This document shows, piece by piece, positions 36,713 through 45,758 of a stretch of DNA of 64,000 nucleotides. Each line of letters opens with the position of its first letter. The first letter of the stretch is position 1. Origin of the DNA: Cohaesibacter sp. ES.047 (GTDB lineage Bacteria; Pseudomonadota; Alphaproteobacteria; Rhizobiales; Cohaesibacteraceae); contig NZ_LT907844.1 of assembly GCF_900215505.1 (NCBI RefSeq), positions 2,328,501 through 2,392,500 on the forward strand, given 5' to 3'. Below the pieces are notes generated by a model. The model was not told the origin of the DNA. It saw nothing but the letters and a program-made list of their open reading frames with translations, and made no database searches. A program made the position numbers and the translations under genes.

Positions 36713-38926
36713 ATGTCAGATTATATCAATTTCCAGTGCGACATCGACGCCGACGGCATTGCGACCCTCACTTGGGACATGCCTGAGCGTTCAATGAATG
36801 TGTTCACGGCTGAAGTCATTCTCGAACTCGACAAGGTGATCGACGATCTCACCGCCAATGAAGCGGTCAAGGGCGTGGTGGTCACATCCGGCAAGGCGCA
36901 ATTCTCCGGCGGTGCCGACCTCACCATGCTGCAGGGGCTGCTCGGTCAATATCAAAAGGCCATGTCCGAGAAGGGCGCAACCGCTGCCGCAACTGAACTG
37001 TTTGAAGAAAGCCGAAGGCTGTCGCTCACCTTCCGCAAGCTTGAAACCTGCGGCAAGCCTTGGGTCGCAGCCTTGAATGGCACAGCGGCGGGTGGCGCGT
37101 GTGAGCTTGCTCTTGCCTGCCATGCCCGCGTGATGACAGATAAGGACGGTGCCAAATTCGGTCTGCCCGAAGTCAAGGTCGGCCTGTTCCCCGGTGCAGG
37201 TGGCACCACGCGCATCCTGAGAATGATGGACACGCAAGCAGGGCTTCAATTCCTCATGAAAGGCTCCATGCTCGACGCCAAGCGGGCGCTGGGCTCAAAG
37301 CTGATCGACAAGATCGCGCCTGCCGATGAGCTGGTCTCAACCGCAAAGCAGATGCTTGCCGATGGCTTGTCTCCGGCGAAGCCTTGGGACCAGAAGGGCT
37401 ACAAACTGCCCTCGGGCCGTGTCTACAGCCCGGCAGGCTTCAACGTCTGGCCCGCCGTCGGTGCCATCTATCGCCGCGAGACGCACGACAATTATCCTGC
37501 CATTCGCTACATGGTCCGCGCAGCCTATGAAGGCTTGCTCATGGACATGGACACGGCCCTTCGTATCGAAAGCCGCTATTTCGCCAAGACCGTGGCAACG
37601 CCGGAAGCGGCCAACATGATCCGTTCTCTGTTCCTCAATATGCAGGAACTGGGCAAGGGCGCCCGTCGCCCCGATGGGGTGGCCAAGACCAATTTGAAAA
37701 AGATCGCCGTCATCGGGGCCGGTTTCATGGGGGCAGGCATTGCCCATGTCTCGGCCAAGGCAGGACTGGAGGTCGTGCTCGTTGATCGCGATCAGGACAG
37801 CGCCGACAAGGGCAAGGGACACATCGCAGACAGCCTCGCCAAGGCGCTCAAGAAGGGCCGCACCACAGCCGAGAAGAATGATACGCTTTTGAGCCGCGTC
37901 ACAGCCACGGCCGACTATGCGGCACTCAAGAACTGCGATCTCGTCATCGAGGCGGTGTTCGAAGATCCCGAGCTGAAAGCCTCGATCTTCAAACAGATCG
38001 AAGCCGCCGTTGGCCCTGATTGCATCATCGCGTCGAACACCTCGACCCTGCCGATCAGCGGGCTCGCCAAGGCGGTTGCCAATCCCGCTCAGTTCATCGG
38101 CATTCACTTCTTCTCGCCGGTCGACAAGATGATGCTGGTCGAAGTGATCAAGGGCAAGGAAACCGGCGAGGCGGCAATCGCCACCGCGCTTGATTTCGTC
38201 TCGCGGATCAAGAAAACCCCGATCCTTGTCAATGATGGCAGGGGCTTTTATGCCAACCGTTCGGTGCTGGCCTATATCCGCGAGGGTCATCTGATGCTCA
38301 AGGAAGGCGTACCGGCGGCGATGATCGAAAATCTTGCCAAACAGGCGGGCATGCCGGTGGGGCCCTTGTCGCTTAATGACGAAGTGGCGCTGGAACTGGC
38401 GTGGAACATCCTGCAGGCAACCAAGGCGCAATTGGGCGAGGGCGCCGTTGACCCCGATCAGGAAGCGCTCCTGAAAAAGCTCGTGGTCGAAGAAGGACGT
38501 CTTGGCCGCAAGAATGGCAAAGGCTTTTATGACTATGAAGGCCGCAACAAACGTCTCTGGCCGGGCCTGAAGGAGCTCGCGCCGCAGCTTGATCCGGATA
38601 CGATCTCACACGAAGAGATCAAGGACCGGTTCCTTGTGGCGCAGGCTGTCGAAGCGGTGCGGGTCTTTGAAGATGGCGTCCTCGAAGATGTCCGCGAGGC
38701 CGATGTCGGTTCCATTCTCGGCTTTGGCTTTGCGCCCTTCACCGGTGGTGTCTTCTCCTATATCGACACCATGGGAACGCCTGCGTTTTTGGACAAGTGT
38801 CAGGCGCTCGAAGCCAAATTTGGCGACCGCTTCAAGGCACCCAAGCTGCTTGAGGATATGGCGGCAGAAAACGACCGCTTCTATTCCCGCTTTAATCCGG
38901 ATGCCGCCAAGGTAGCCGCAGAGTAG
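36713..38926 (+). CDS. Multifunctional beta-oxidation protein: enoyl-CoA hydratase / 3-hydroxyacyl-CoA dehydrogenase (FadB/FadJ-type)
   Basis: A 737-residue two-enzyme protein. Residues ~1-200 are an enoyl-CoA hydratase (oxyanion region SGKAQFSGGADLTMLQ, GTAAGGACELALACHARV, catalytic Glu-type LPEVKVGLFPGAGGTTR). From ~325 the NAD-binding domain begins (KIAVIGAGFMGAGIAHVSAKAG), with the dehydrogenase His in GIHFFSPVDKMMLVEVI and the C-terminal domain GRGFYANR. Together with the neighbouring thiolase it makes a trifunctional alpha/beta pair. GGGGAGAG precedes the ATG. A strong terminator follows. Confidence 0.95.
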   Translation: MSDYINFQCDIDADGIATLTWDMPERSMNVFTAEVILELDKVIDDLTANEAVKGVVVTSGKAQFSGGADLTMLQGLLGQYQKAMSEKGATAAATELFEESRRLSLTFRKLETCGKPWVAALNGTAAGGACELALACHARVMTDKDGAKFGLPEVKVGLFPGAGGTTRILRMMDTQAGLQFLMKGSMLDAKRALGSKLIDKIAPADELVSTAKQMLADGLSPAKPWDQKGYKLPSGRVYSPAGFNVWPAVGAIYRRETHDNYPAIRYMVRAAYEGLLMDMDTALRIESRYFAKTVATPEAANMIRSLFLNMQELGKGARRPDGVAKTNLKKIAVIGAGFMGAGIAHVSAKAGLEVVLVDRDQDSADKGKGHIADSLAKALKKGRTTAEKNDTLLSRVTATADYAALKNCDLVIEAVFEDPELKASIFKQIEAAVGPDCIIASNTSTLPISGLAKAVANPAQFIGIHFFSPVDKMMLVEVIKGKETGEAAIATALDFVSRIKKTPILVNDGRGFYANRSVLAYIREGHLMLKEGVPAAMIENLAKQAGMPVGPLSLNDEVALELAWNILQATKAQLGEGAVDPDQEALLKKLVVEEGRLGRKNGKGFYDYEGRNKRLWPGLKELAPQLDPDTISHEEIKDRFLVAQAVEAVRVFEDGVLEDVREADVGSILGFGFAPFTGGVFSYIDTMGTPAFLDKCQALEAKFGDRFKAPKLLEDMAAENDRFYSRFNPDAAKVAAE

Positions 38927-38969
38927 AAAGCAGAATAAGAAAAGGCGTCAAACAGCGTGACCAATCAAG

Positions 38970-38999
38970 GCCGGGTGCCACAAGGCATCCGGCTTATTT
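38970..38999. terminator. Strong hairpin terminator, probably bidirectional
   Basis: GCCGGGTGCC-ACAA-GGCATCCGGC forms a ten-pair stem with one G-T pair, followed by TTATTTG. It ends the beta-oxidation operon and overlaps the stop of the convergent NUDIX gene, so it may serve both. Confidence 0.82.
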
Positions 39000-39539
39000 G
39001 TCCGCCAATAGCTTCCAATATCCCAGCGCACCGATGGTAATGGAATCCATGATCTCGCCCGAGCGGATCATGGCGAGCACTTCATCCATGGTAAAGCTTG
39101 CAGTTATCATATCCTCTTCGGTCACTTCGCGCTTCAACTCGCCCGGCACCAGCCCTTGCGCAAGATAGATATGGCCGCGCTGGTTGACGAATCCATAAGC
39201 GGCAAAGGTCGCACCAAGATGCTCGATGGTTCTGGCCCGATAGCCGGTTTCTTCCTCCAGTTCACCGCGCGCCAAAGCCTCCGCTTCGACGACGGCTGCA
39301 TCTTCCCACGATCCTTGCGGCAGCTCCCAATAGCGACCGCCGACAGAATAGCGATATTGCTGCACCAGTTGCAGGCGACCATCATCATGGACGGGAATGA
39401 TCACCGCAAAGTCCGGCTTGTCGACGACGGTGTAAATGCCCTCATGCCCGCCGGGAAAACGGACCTTGTCCTCTCTGAGACTCATCCATCGATTGCGATA
39501 GATGAGACGGGTGGCAAGTTGAATGATCGTGTTGGTCAT
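38994..39539 (-). CDS. NUDIX hydrolase (ADP-ribose pyrophosphatase-like)
   Basis: A 181-residue NUDIX protein. It has the ADPRase-type preceding strands (YTVVDKPDFAVIIPVHDDGRLQLVQQYRYSVGGRYWELPQGSWED) read across ~37-78, and a NUDIX box ending ALARGELEEETGYRA (~85-100). The usual Arg before Glu in the box is Gly here, which is tolerated in some members. It probably hydrolyses a nucleoside diphosphate-linked compound such as ADP-ribose. It lies 45 bases downstream of the CorA-like gene and may be in the same operon. Confidence 0.9.
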   Translation of the reverse strand: MTNTIIQLATRLIYRNRWMSLREDKVRFPGGHEGIYTVVDKPDFAVIIPVHDDGRLQLVQQYRYSVGGRYWELPQGSWEDAAVVEAEALARGELEEETGYRARTIEHLGATFAAYGFVNQRGHIYLAQGLVPGELKREVTEEDMITASFTMDEVLAMIRSGEIMDSITIGALGYWKLLADK

Positions 39540-39584
39540 GACGACGGTCCGTTGAGCAATGAAATGGTTTATATGAAGGGATAA

Positions 39585-40577
39585 CTAGAGAATGTCGGCC
39601 TTGCGCAACAGCCACCAGGCAAAGCCGGCCGAGGCAATGATCAGGATGAAAGCCAGCAGCGTGCCGGAAGAATTGTTCTCAAGCGGTAGATTGTTTGTGT
39701 TCATGCCAAAGAAGCCGGTCACAAGGGTGGGCGGCATGAAAAAGGCGGTGAGGATAGACAGAATGTAGAGATGCCGGTTTGTCTGCGTTGTCGCCTTGGC
39801 ATCGATTTCCTCGTGCAGCAGACGCGCCCGATCCTGCAATGAGGTTACATCCCGCTCCACAGTCTCGATTCGGGCTAGCAGGTCATCGGCCACGTCGTCA
39901 AGACCAGGGAAGAGGTCTTCTTCATCTTCGGCTGCAGCCCGGCGCAACAGGGCAATCTCGGTGCGCAGGTGCCGGTTGAGGCGAATAATCATCCGGCGGG
40001 CAGGGGCCAGCGACCGGGTTTCCTCCTCTGCCGTTTCCTCATAGACGACATCCTCGATGTCATTAAGGGTCTCGGTGGTCTCCACCACCACGTCCAGAAC
40101 CGTGCGCTGGAATTCGGTGACCAGAAGCGCAAAGACATCAAGGGGGCTGCGCACCCGCGTGGTCTTGGCGAGGATCGAGCGCACCCGATCGAGGCTTCTG
40201 AGCGGCTTGAGGCGGGTCGTGACAATGACCCGGTTTGTGACAACAAAATGCAGCCAGCCAATTTCGGCCCCTTGATCGTCAAACCCGCGCTGAAAATCGA
40301 CCAGCGTGCCATAGACGGCTTCCTGCGTTGTCGACAGGCGTTCGCGATATTGACGGCTCGTCAGCTCCTGCCGGGCTTCTTCATCGAATTCCTCAATGCT
40401 GTCGAGAAACCCACCGACCCGCGTGTCCGCCAGCCCCAGATGCAGCCAGACAAACCCGTCATCACCGTTGAGATCCTTCATTTCGATATCAAGAGGCAGC
40501 GACTGCCAGCGGTTGGTTTTCGCGTTATACCGAAAGGCCCAGATGAGGCCGGGAATGGTCGGTTCAGGCAATTGCAT
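39585..40577 (-). CDS. CorA-family divalent cation transporter, ZntB-like
   Basis: A 330-residue CorA-superfamily protein. A large cytoplasmic alpha/beta and coiled-coil domain (~1-265) leads to two C-terminal membrane segments (~272-292 and ~305-325), with the pore signature GMN in TGFFGMNTNNLPL between them. The sequence is closer to ZntB (zinc transport) than to CorA itself judging by LPEPTIPGLIWAF near the start and the acidic N-terminal domain, though magnesium transport cannot be excluded. It forms pentamers in the inner membrane in known members. Confidence 0.9.
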   Translation of the reverse strand: MQLPEPTIPGLIWAFRYNAKTNRWQSLPLDIEMKDLNGDDGFVWLHLGLADTRVGGFLDSIEEFDEEARQELTSRQYRERLSTTQEAVYGTLVDFQRGFDDQGAEIGWLHFVVTNRVIVTTRLKPLRSLDRVRSILAKTTRVRSPLDVFALLVTEFQRTVLDVVVETTETLNDIEDVVYEETAEEETRSLAPARRMIIRLNRHLRTEIALLRRAAAEDEEDLFPGLDDVADDLLARIETVERDVTSLQDRARLLHEEIDAKATTQTNRHLYILSILTAFFMPPTLVTGFFGMNTNNLPLENNSSGTLLAFILIIASAGFAWWLLRKADIL

Positions 40578-40859
40578 GCGTCAGCTTTCATCGATCTGTC
40601 CGGCAGCACTCAGGTCTCGTTGCCGTTCTTCTGCCAGGAGCTTTGGTTCCTTGCCTATAGCAGCTTGTGAGGGACAGAGAAAGCCGGTTGAGTTCAGCGG
40701 CCAAACCGCCGACCATTCTAGGCGGGTGACAGCCTCGGACGGTATGGCGATCTTGTCAGCTATTTCGTGCAAGTGGAGATATAATTAAGAAATTTCAAAT
40801 AAATTAGAACTGATTTGCCACGGTCCCCCGTGGTGGATTTGGATGAACGGGATCAAATA

Positions 40860-41906
40860 ATGGCTGAAAGCATTTTACAGCAGTTTGAGCAACTGGCCAA
40901 AGAGACGGATACGGCTGCTCGATCCCTGCTGATACGAAAGCTCACAGCTGAATATGCGCGGCGCACGGGAAAAGCGCCCAGCGATGTGGAGAGACAGCTC
41001 TTCTCGGCGCTGGTGCTGGATCTTTATGACCAGATTGATCTGAGCGTCCGGCGCGATATCATCACTCTGCTGGCCCGCACGCGCCACATCTCTACCCCAC
41101 TGGCAGAGCGCCTCGCCATGGAACGCGATGAAATGGTCACGCCTCTGTTCCAGCATTCCCCCATGCTCAGCAATGACCTGCTCCTCAACGCCGTTCGCGC
41201 CAGGGGCGAGGCCGTTCTCAATGCAATCGCGAGCCGCAACGTCGTGCGTGAGGATCTCGTTGATGCGATCATGGCGAGAGCTTATTTGAGTGCGATCGGA
41301 CGATTGCTGCGCAATCTGGGGGCTGAGTTTTCCGGCAAGGCGGTCATGCTCTGCTCCATCATTTGCCAGAAATCCGGTGAGATTCAGTCGGAGCTGGCTG
41401 TCCGATGCCTCGCCGACAAGGTGTTCTTCAACTTGCTCAACAAACGGGTGACAGATGGTTGCCCCTTCCTGCCCGCCGGTTTGGCCAGTGCATTGGAAAA
41501 CGGAACACTGGAAAGCTTTGTTGAAAGCCAGATGAACCGGGGGCTCGCCCACACGGATGATGGCGCTTCCGTTGACCGCGAAGTGATGGTGGTGCAAATG
41601 AATCTGGGCGAAATGACCTTTGATGCTCTGCTCGAAGACATGATCAAAACCGGCAAGAAGGACGATATCATCTGGTTCCTTCGCGATGGACCGGGGCTTT
41701 CCTCCAAGGCCATGGAGCATTTGCTGATGACCGACGGCAACAAGACGCTGTACCGGGTTCTTGGCGAACAGGAGGTGAGCGTGAGGACCTTCGAGGCGCT
41801 GATGCAGTGGCGGATCGACAAGCTGGGTTTGTCACGCAGACATCAGTTCCGTGATATCGAGGAATATCGCCAGCAACTCAGGGGCCACGTCACCCGTCCG
41901 GCTTGA
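40860..41906 (+). CDS. DUF2336 family protein
   Basis: A 348-residue helical protein of the DUF2336 family (RTGKAPSDVERQLFSALVLDLYDQIDLSVRRDIITLLARTRH in the N-terminal part, read in pieces; HSPMLSNDLLLNAVRARGEAVLNAIASR). DUF2336 proteins are alphaproteobacterial, built of HEAT-like helical repeats, and some modulate histidine kinase or c-di-GMP signalling, but no function is set for this one. The ATG at 40860 gives the natural start; a TTG at 40815 is in frame. It stands alone. Confidence 0.82.
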   Translation: MAESILQQFEQLAKETDTAARSLLIRKLTAEYARRTGKAPSDVERQLFSALVLDLYDQIDLSVRRDIITLLARTRHISTPLAERLAMERDEMVTPLFQHSPMLSNDLLLNAVRARGEAVLNAIASRNVVREDLVDAIMARAYLSAIGRLLRNLGAEFSGKAVMLCSIICQKSGEIQSELAVRCLADKVFFNLLNKRVTDGCPFLPAGLASALENGTLESFVESQMNRGLAHTDDGASVDREVMVVQMNLGEMTFDALLEDMIKTGKKDDIIWFLRDGPGLSSKAMEHLLMTDGNKTLYRVLGEQEVSVRTFEALMQWRIDKLGLSRRHQFRDIEEYRQQLRGHVTRPA

Positions 41907-42050
41907 TCTGACCGGTTTCAGTCCTTCCCACAAATAATCATGTTCCTGTGCGAAAGCTTTTGTTAAGATTCGCCATCGATTGCCGATTGCCCATCAACTG
42001 CCACCCCGGTTGGTTGGCCGAGGGGGCTTGACGGACAAAACACAGGAACC

Positions 42051-42698
42051 ATGCTCTTGACGATAGAAAAACGCTTCAGTCTCACGGCCCTGCACCACAC
42101 CGCTCTTGCGATCTGCGTGGGCACCGCGATGCTGGCCACCCCGGTTTGGGCCCAGTCCGAACAGGCAGAGCCGCAATCGGGGCCACAGTCGGGGCCACAG
42201 TCGGGGCCACAGTCGGGCACGGCAACGGCAGAGGTGGAAACGGGCGAGGCTGTGCAATCGGCGGCCGAAGAGGAATGGCGCGATGCATTCTTGCGTGAGC
42301 TGTCCGCTGTTGCCACCAAACTGGAGCGCCAGCGCAAGTTCAACGACATGCTTCGGGATCGGGTCGACATTCTGAACCATCGCATCGAGACACTTGAGGC
42401 CGAAAACAAAGAGCAGGCGGCGCGGCTCGAAACACTGGCCGAAGGCGAGCAACTTGCCCGAAAGGCCAGCCCTGACATGGACAAACCGTTCCCGTCCATG
42501 GAGCCTGATGAACCCGAGGCCGATAAATCGGCCAATGCTGAAGACAACAAATCAGATCAATCCGAGACGTCAGAGAAGTCAGCCAAAAAGATGCCGGGTG
42601 ATTTTGAGCAGTTTCTCGACATGGGGGAGGCCATGATGCGCCGCTTTTTCGGTGTCGTGAAGGAGTTCCGGCAGGAATTCGAAGACAATAAGGTCTAG
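42051..42698 (+). CDS. Exported coiled-coil protein of unknown function with QSGP repeats
   Basis: A 215-residue protein. The signal peptide (~1-35) ends in TPVWAQS. It is followed by a fourfold QSGP repeat coded by a 12-bp tandem repeat, then a coiled coil at ~75-145 (RELSAVATKLERQRKFNDML, HRIETLEAENKEQAARLETL) and an acidic Ser/Glu/Lys linker, ending in a short conserved-looking helix (FEQFLDMGEAMMRRFFGVVKEF). I do not recognise a family. It is likely periplasmic and perhaps oligomeric. Confidence 0.72.
   Translation: MLLTIEKRFSLTALHHTALAICVGTAMLATPVWAQSEQAEPQSGPQSGPQSGPQSGTATAEVETGEAVQSAAEEEWRDAFLRELSAVATKLERQRKFNDMLRDRVDILNHRIETLEAENKEQAARLETLAEGEQLARKASPDMDKPFPSMEPDEPEADKSANAEDNKSDQSETSEKSAKKMPGDFEQFLDMGEAMMRRFFGVVKEFRQEFEDNKV
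42174..42221 (+). repeat. 12-bp coding tandem repeat (four units)
   Basis: Units of the form CAGTCGGGGCCA (first unit CAATCGGGGCCA, last unit degenerate) repeat in frame and encode QSGP. Copy number is likely to vary between strains because the units are nearly identical at the DNA level. Confidence 0.9.
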
Positions 42699-42749
42699 CC
42701 AAAGCGCTAAGGTGGGAGGCGCTCGATTGGTCCGACCCCTTTTGGGCCA

Positions 42750-43811
42750 TCAGCTCGACGCCGCGACCGGTAGAGCAAAGTGGCCGACGATCAATTCGTG
42801 ATCCGAGAGAACCTTGCCCACTTCATCCAGCGCAGGAATGATCTGGGCGCCCTTGCCGTCAAGGCCTCGCGCGCCGAACCAATCCAGCTGCATCTTGGGG
42901 CGAACAGCACCCGACAGGGGGCTTTTGCGGGTTGTCGGTCCGATGGCATTGTTGTCCCAGGTGAACCCATGACGCTCAGCGGCCTTGAACAGCGGTTCAT
43001 TGCGCCCTCCGCCATTCGCCGGATCACCGCCCGTATTCAGGTCACCGCCGATGATCACCGGCACATCCGGGGCAAATGCATCAAGCGCCGCAATCAGCCG
43101 GTCAATCTGCGATTGTCGATAGGCGGACGGGGCGTTGTTCTCAAGGTGGGTTGAGACCGCGCAGACATCGCCAGCCTCCGTCGGCAAGATGGCCGCAATG
43201 GCACAGCGCCCGCCGACACGGGGCTGCTGGTCAACCCGAGCCGAGCGCAATCCTTCATCCGGGCAGAACCAGTGTCCGTGGTCGTCAAGCCGGATCAGCG
43301 CCAGACCCCTTGGCTTGACGCGACTTAACACGGCATTGCCATGCCAGCCCAGTTCATTGTGATCGTCCGCCGCCAGCCGCCGTTCGGCTTCGTTGCCAAG
43401 ACCAAGTTCGAAAAACTCAAGCCCGAAGGCGTAATGCATATCCAGACTGTCGGCGAGCGCCCGGGTGGTGTTGCGCTGGTGGGTGCGGGCCATGCCCCCA
43501 TCCATCTCGGAGACCAGCACAACATCCGGATCAAGATCCCGCAGGATATCGGCACTCTGTTCGGGATAAAGGCAGCGCTGCAAGTTCCACGCGATCGCGG
43601 TCAGTTGTGGCCCGATTGGACCGTGCGCCCCATACTCGCCACCAACTTCCAGACAATGCATGGCGTCCATCGCGGCGAACAGGCGGCAGTGCGCCTCATG
43701 GTTGCGCTCGGATGCCTGAATTGCCTCGACCATCTCGGCTTCGACTTTGGGAAGGGTGGAACAGGTACTTGTTTCGAACAGCTTCATTCCGGTGGTCCCC
43801 GGTGCATCCAT
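42750..43811 (-). CDS. Endonuclease/exonuclease/phosphatase (EEP) family hydrolase
   Basis: A 353-residue protein of the EEP fold. The visible landmarks are the first strand TAIAWNLQRCLYPEQSADIL (Asn and Gln near the metal), DVVLVSEMDGGMART with the metal Glu, NELGWHGNAVLSR, CAVSTHLEN, PVIIGGDLNTGG (catalytic Asp and Asn) and the final LSDHELIVG (His). All key positions of a metal-dependent phosphodiesterase are present. No signal peptide is seen. Substrate could be nucleic acid, lipid or a sugar phosphate. An ATG at 43787 is another possible start. Confidence 0.87.
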   Translation of the reverse strand: MDAPGTTGMKLFETSTCSTLPKVEAEMVEAIQASERNHEAHCRLFAAMDAMHCLEVGGEYGAHGPIGPQLTAIAWNLQRCLYPEQSADILRDLDPDVVLVSEMDGGMARTHQRNTTRALADSLDMHYAFGLEFFELGLGNEAERRLAADDHNELGWHGNAVLSRVKPRGLALIRLDDHGHWFCPDEGLRSARVDQQPRVGGRCAIAAILPTEAGDVCAVSTHLENNAPSAYRQSQIDRLIAALDAFAPDVPVIIGGDLNTGGDPANGGGRNEPLFKAAERHGFTWDNNAIGPTTRKSPLSGAVRPKMQLDWFGARGLDGKGAQIIPALDEVGKVLSDHELIVGHFALPVAASS

Positions 43812-44512
43812 TGGCAGCTGTCACATGTCAGTATGACGTCGTGGCTGCGCGCCTTGTCAAGATTCGGGGGCAACTTAAAGTGCTTTTGTAACGAACAGAT
43901 GTCCCTCGCGGCACCGGCCTTTACCAAGTTATGACTCAGATCTGGTCAAGGTTCTGTCAAACGAAGGACAGCATCCAACTATTCTTGCAGGGAAGATATA
44001 CCGCCTTGAGGATGGATGACATGGTTTGCCGATTCTCGACCATTTGGATCAAGGCACATGGAATTCTTGACAATCCGGACCAAAGCTTAAGCGATTTCCC
44101 CAAGTTGGTGCTCTTCTTTACCATGTTACGCGGCTAAATAGCTCAACAAGCGTGAGAATTTGCGAATATGTCAAAGCTACGGCTTGCCAAGCATGTTGCA
44201 ACCAAGCATAGTTTCTTGCAAAGAAGTCGTAATACTGTAGTCGTTGGTCAGCTTCTTTTGGGAGCGGCCAAAACAGAGCTGGGCCGGGGAATTCTCCGTA
44301 CTGGAATGAAGCCGCGGAAATGGGGACGAGCCAGGCTGGGGCCGGTTCGGAGAGCGAACCGAAGCATCGACAATTGCGATGCAACCCCTAATGGGCACTG
44401 CGACTATCTCATTGTCCGTTCCGTGACATTTAGTGACTACTTTCAGAATGGCCATGTCAGGTCTCTTGATCCGATACCGCCATGTTGCCCATACTGATTG
44501 GGGAGGAGTAAA
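43812..44512. other. Long intergenic region with structured leader before the CrbR-like gene
   Basis: A 701-base gap, the longest in the window. It holds two adjacent stem-loops at 44343-44382 and the promoters of the divergent EEP and regulator genes. Short frames on both strands lack ribosome sites and recognisable products, so I do not call a gene. Confidence 0.6.
44343..44382 (+). other. Two adjacent stem-loops upstream of the CrbR-like gene
   Basis: CGGTTCG-GAGAG-CGAACCG has a perfect seven-pair stem. Two bases later GCATCG-ACAATTG-CGATGC has a perfect six-pair stem. They end 130 bases before the regulator's start. No T-run follows, so they are not a plain terminator; a structured 5' leader or a small RNA is possible. 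Confidence 0.5.
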
Positions 44513-45184
44513 GTGCAGCAGGCATCGCTGAATATCATCATCGCCGACGATCATCCACTTTTCCGGGGCGCGTTGCGCCAGACTTTGGAAACGATCTTCG
44601 ATCAGATTGCCATCCATGAAGCAGGCACCCTCGAGCAAGTGGGAGATAGGCTCGAAGTGTCCGAAGACATTGATCTGGTGCTGCTCGATCTGTCCATGCC
44701 GGGGGTTCGCGGTTTTTCCGGTCTTCTCTATTTGCGGGCCCAATTCCCGGCCATCCCTGTGGTGATCGTGTCTGCCAGTGAAGACGTGCCGACCATTCGT
44801 CGGTGCATGGAATTCGGGGCATCGGGCTTCATTCCCAAATCCCAATCCATCGACAACATGGCCCAGGGCATCCGCGCTGTGCTGAATGGCGAAACATGGG
44901 TGCCAGACAGCATTGATCTCAGCGCCCCTTACAGTGACGAGATCACCGAATTGGTAGAACGCCTCAACACCTTGACCCCGCAACAGGTCCGCGTGCTGAT
45001 GATGCTCTCCGAAGGGTTGCTCAACAAGCAGATCGCCTACGAGCTTTCGGTCTCCGAGGCAACGGTGAAGGCGCACGTCTCCGCCATTCTGCAAAAGCTC
45101 AATGTGGACAGCCGCACTCAGGCCGTGATCGCTGCGGCCAAGATCGAAGCCGGTCAGTGGCAGGCCATCTCTGGCAAGGGCTGA
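44513..45184 (+). CDS. crbR: LuxR-type response regulator, CrbR-like
   Basis: A 223-residue NarL/LuxR-type regulator. The receiver domain (~1-120) has ADD at 11-13 and phosphoacceptor Asp59 in LVLLDLSMPG. The DNA-binding HTH is at ~155-215 (LTPQQVRVLMMLSEGLLNKQIAYELSVSEATVKAHVSAIL). The start is the GTG at 44513 behind GGGAGGAG. Its neighbour on the other strand is a hybrid kinase with an SLC5-type sensor. This pair matches CrbS/CrbR (MxtR/ErdR), which switches on acetyl-CoA synthetase for acetate use. The name is by context, and no acs gene is in the window. Confidence 0.85.
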   Translation: MQQASLNIIIADDHPLFRGALRQTLETIFDQIAIHEAGTLEQVGDRLEVSEDIDLVLLDLSMPGVRGFSGLLYLRAQFPAIPVVIVSASEDVPTIRRCMEFGASGFIPKSQSIDNMAQGIRAVLNGETWVPDSIDLSAPYSDEITELVERLNTLTPQQVRVLMMLSEGLLNKQIAYELSVSEATVKAHVSAILQKLNVDSRTQAVIAAAKIEAGQWQAISGKG

Positions 45185-45218
45185 CAAGCCTGATCAGACC
45201 AGTCTCGCTTGATATCAG

Positions 45219-45250
45219 GCCCGCGTCTTTATTGGATGCGGGCTTTTTCT
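45219..45250 (+). terminator. Rho-independent terminator after the CrbR-like gene
   Basis: GCCCGC...GCGGGC with a 13-base loop is followed by TTTTTCTTT. It lies 34 bases after the regulator's stop. Confidence 0.85.
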
Positions 45251-45333
45251 TTCGTCTTTCGGATTTCTGAATTCGTTTAGCAACTGCCCCTGAGCGCACC
45301 GCTCACTGCGAATGGCTCAGGTGCAAGCGCTGT

Positions 45334-45741
45334 TCATGTGGTCTCTTGGTGCCTTCTGTTCACACTTCTGCGCATGGAAAACTCAACCAACGTGGAGGTC
45401 AGCAACAAAAATGGCAGCGGGGCAAGAGTGTAAAGCCAGCTGTAGAACCAGAGCACACTGTGATAGTAAATCAATTTGGCCCACATGGTCTCTTCGGGGC
45501 ACCGAACGCCCTTCAACATGCTGCCGGTGCAGTTGGCATGGGTCATGTAAAACCCGATCCAACCGGAACCCGGAATGGCAACCAGCAGAACGAGCGCATG
45601 GGCCAGTAAGAACCAGCGTATCCAACTGCGGGTGCGGCAATAGAGAGCAACCATCAAACAGGCAAGCCATGCGGCCATGGGCCAGACGTTCATCCATGCT
45701 TGGTAGAAGACCTCGGGTAAAGACAAGATTGGATACTCCAT
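45334..45741 (-). CDS. Small integral membrane protein of unknown function between CrbS- and CrbR-like genes
   Basis: A 135-residue protein with three to four hydrophobic segments (~10-32 with MAAWLACLMVALY, ~38-60 WFLLAHALVLLVAIPGSGW, ~88-115 YHSVLWFYSWLYTLAPLPFLLL). A loop carries two cysteines (NCTGSMLKGVRCPEE) that could form a periplasmic disulfide. I do not recognise a family. It follows the hybrid kinase on the same strand. If translation begins at the upstream ATG (45798) it overlaps the kinase gene by 40 bases, otherwise it starts 17 bases after its stop, so co-expression is likely in both cases. Confidence 0.68.
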   Translation of the reverse strand: MEYPILSLPEVFYQAWMNVWPMAAWLACLMVALYCRTRSWIRWFLLAHALVLLVAIPGSGWIGFYMTHANCTGSMLKGVRCPEETMWAKLIYYHSVLWFYSWLYTLAPLPFLLLTSTLVEFSMRRSVNRRHQETT

Positions 45742-45758
45742 GAATGGGAATGGTGCGG

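Noticed and set aside
43931-44497. Short open frames in the region before the CrbR-like gene
   Set aside because: They lack ribosome sites, overlap on both strands and give products without any familiar pattern.
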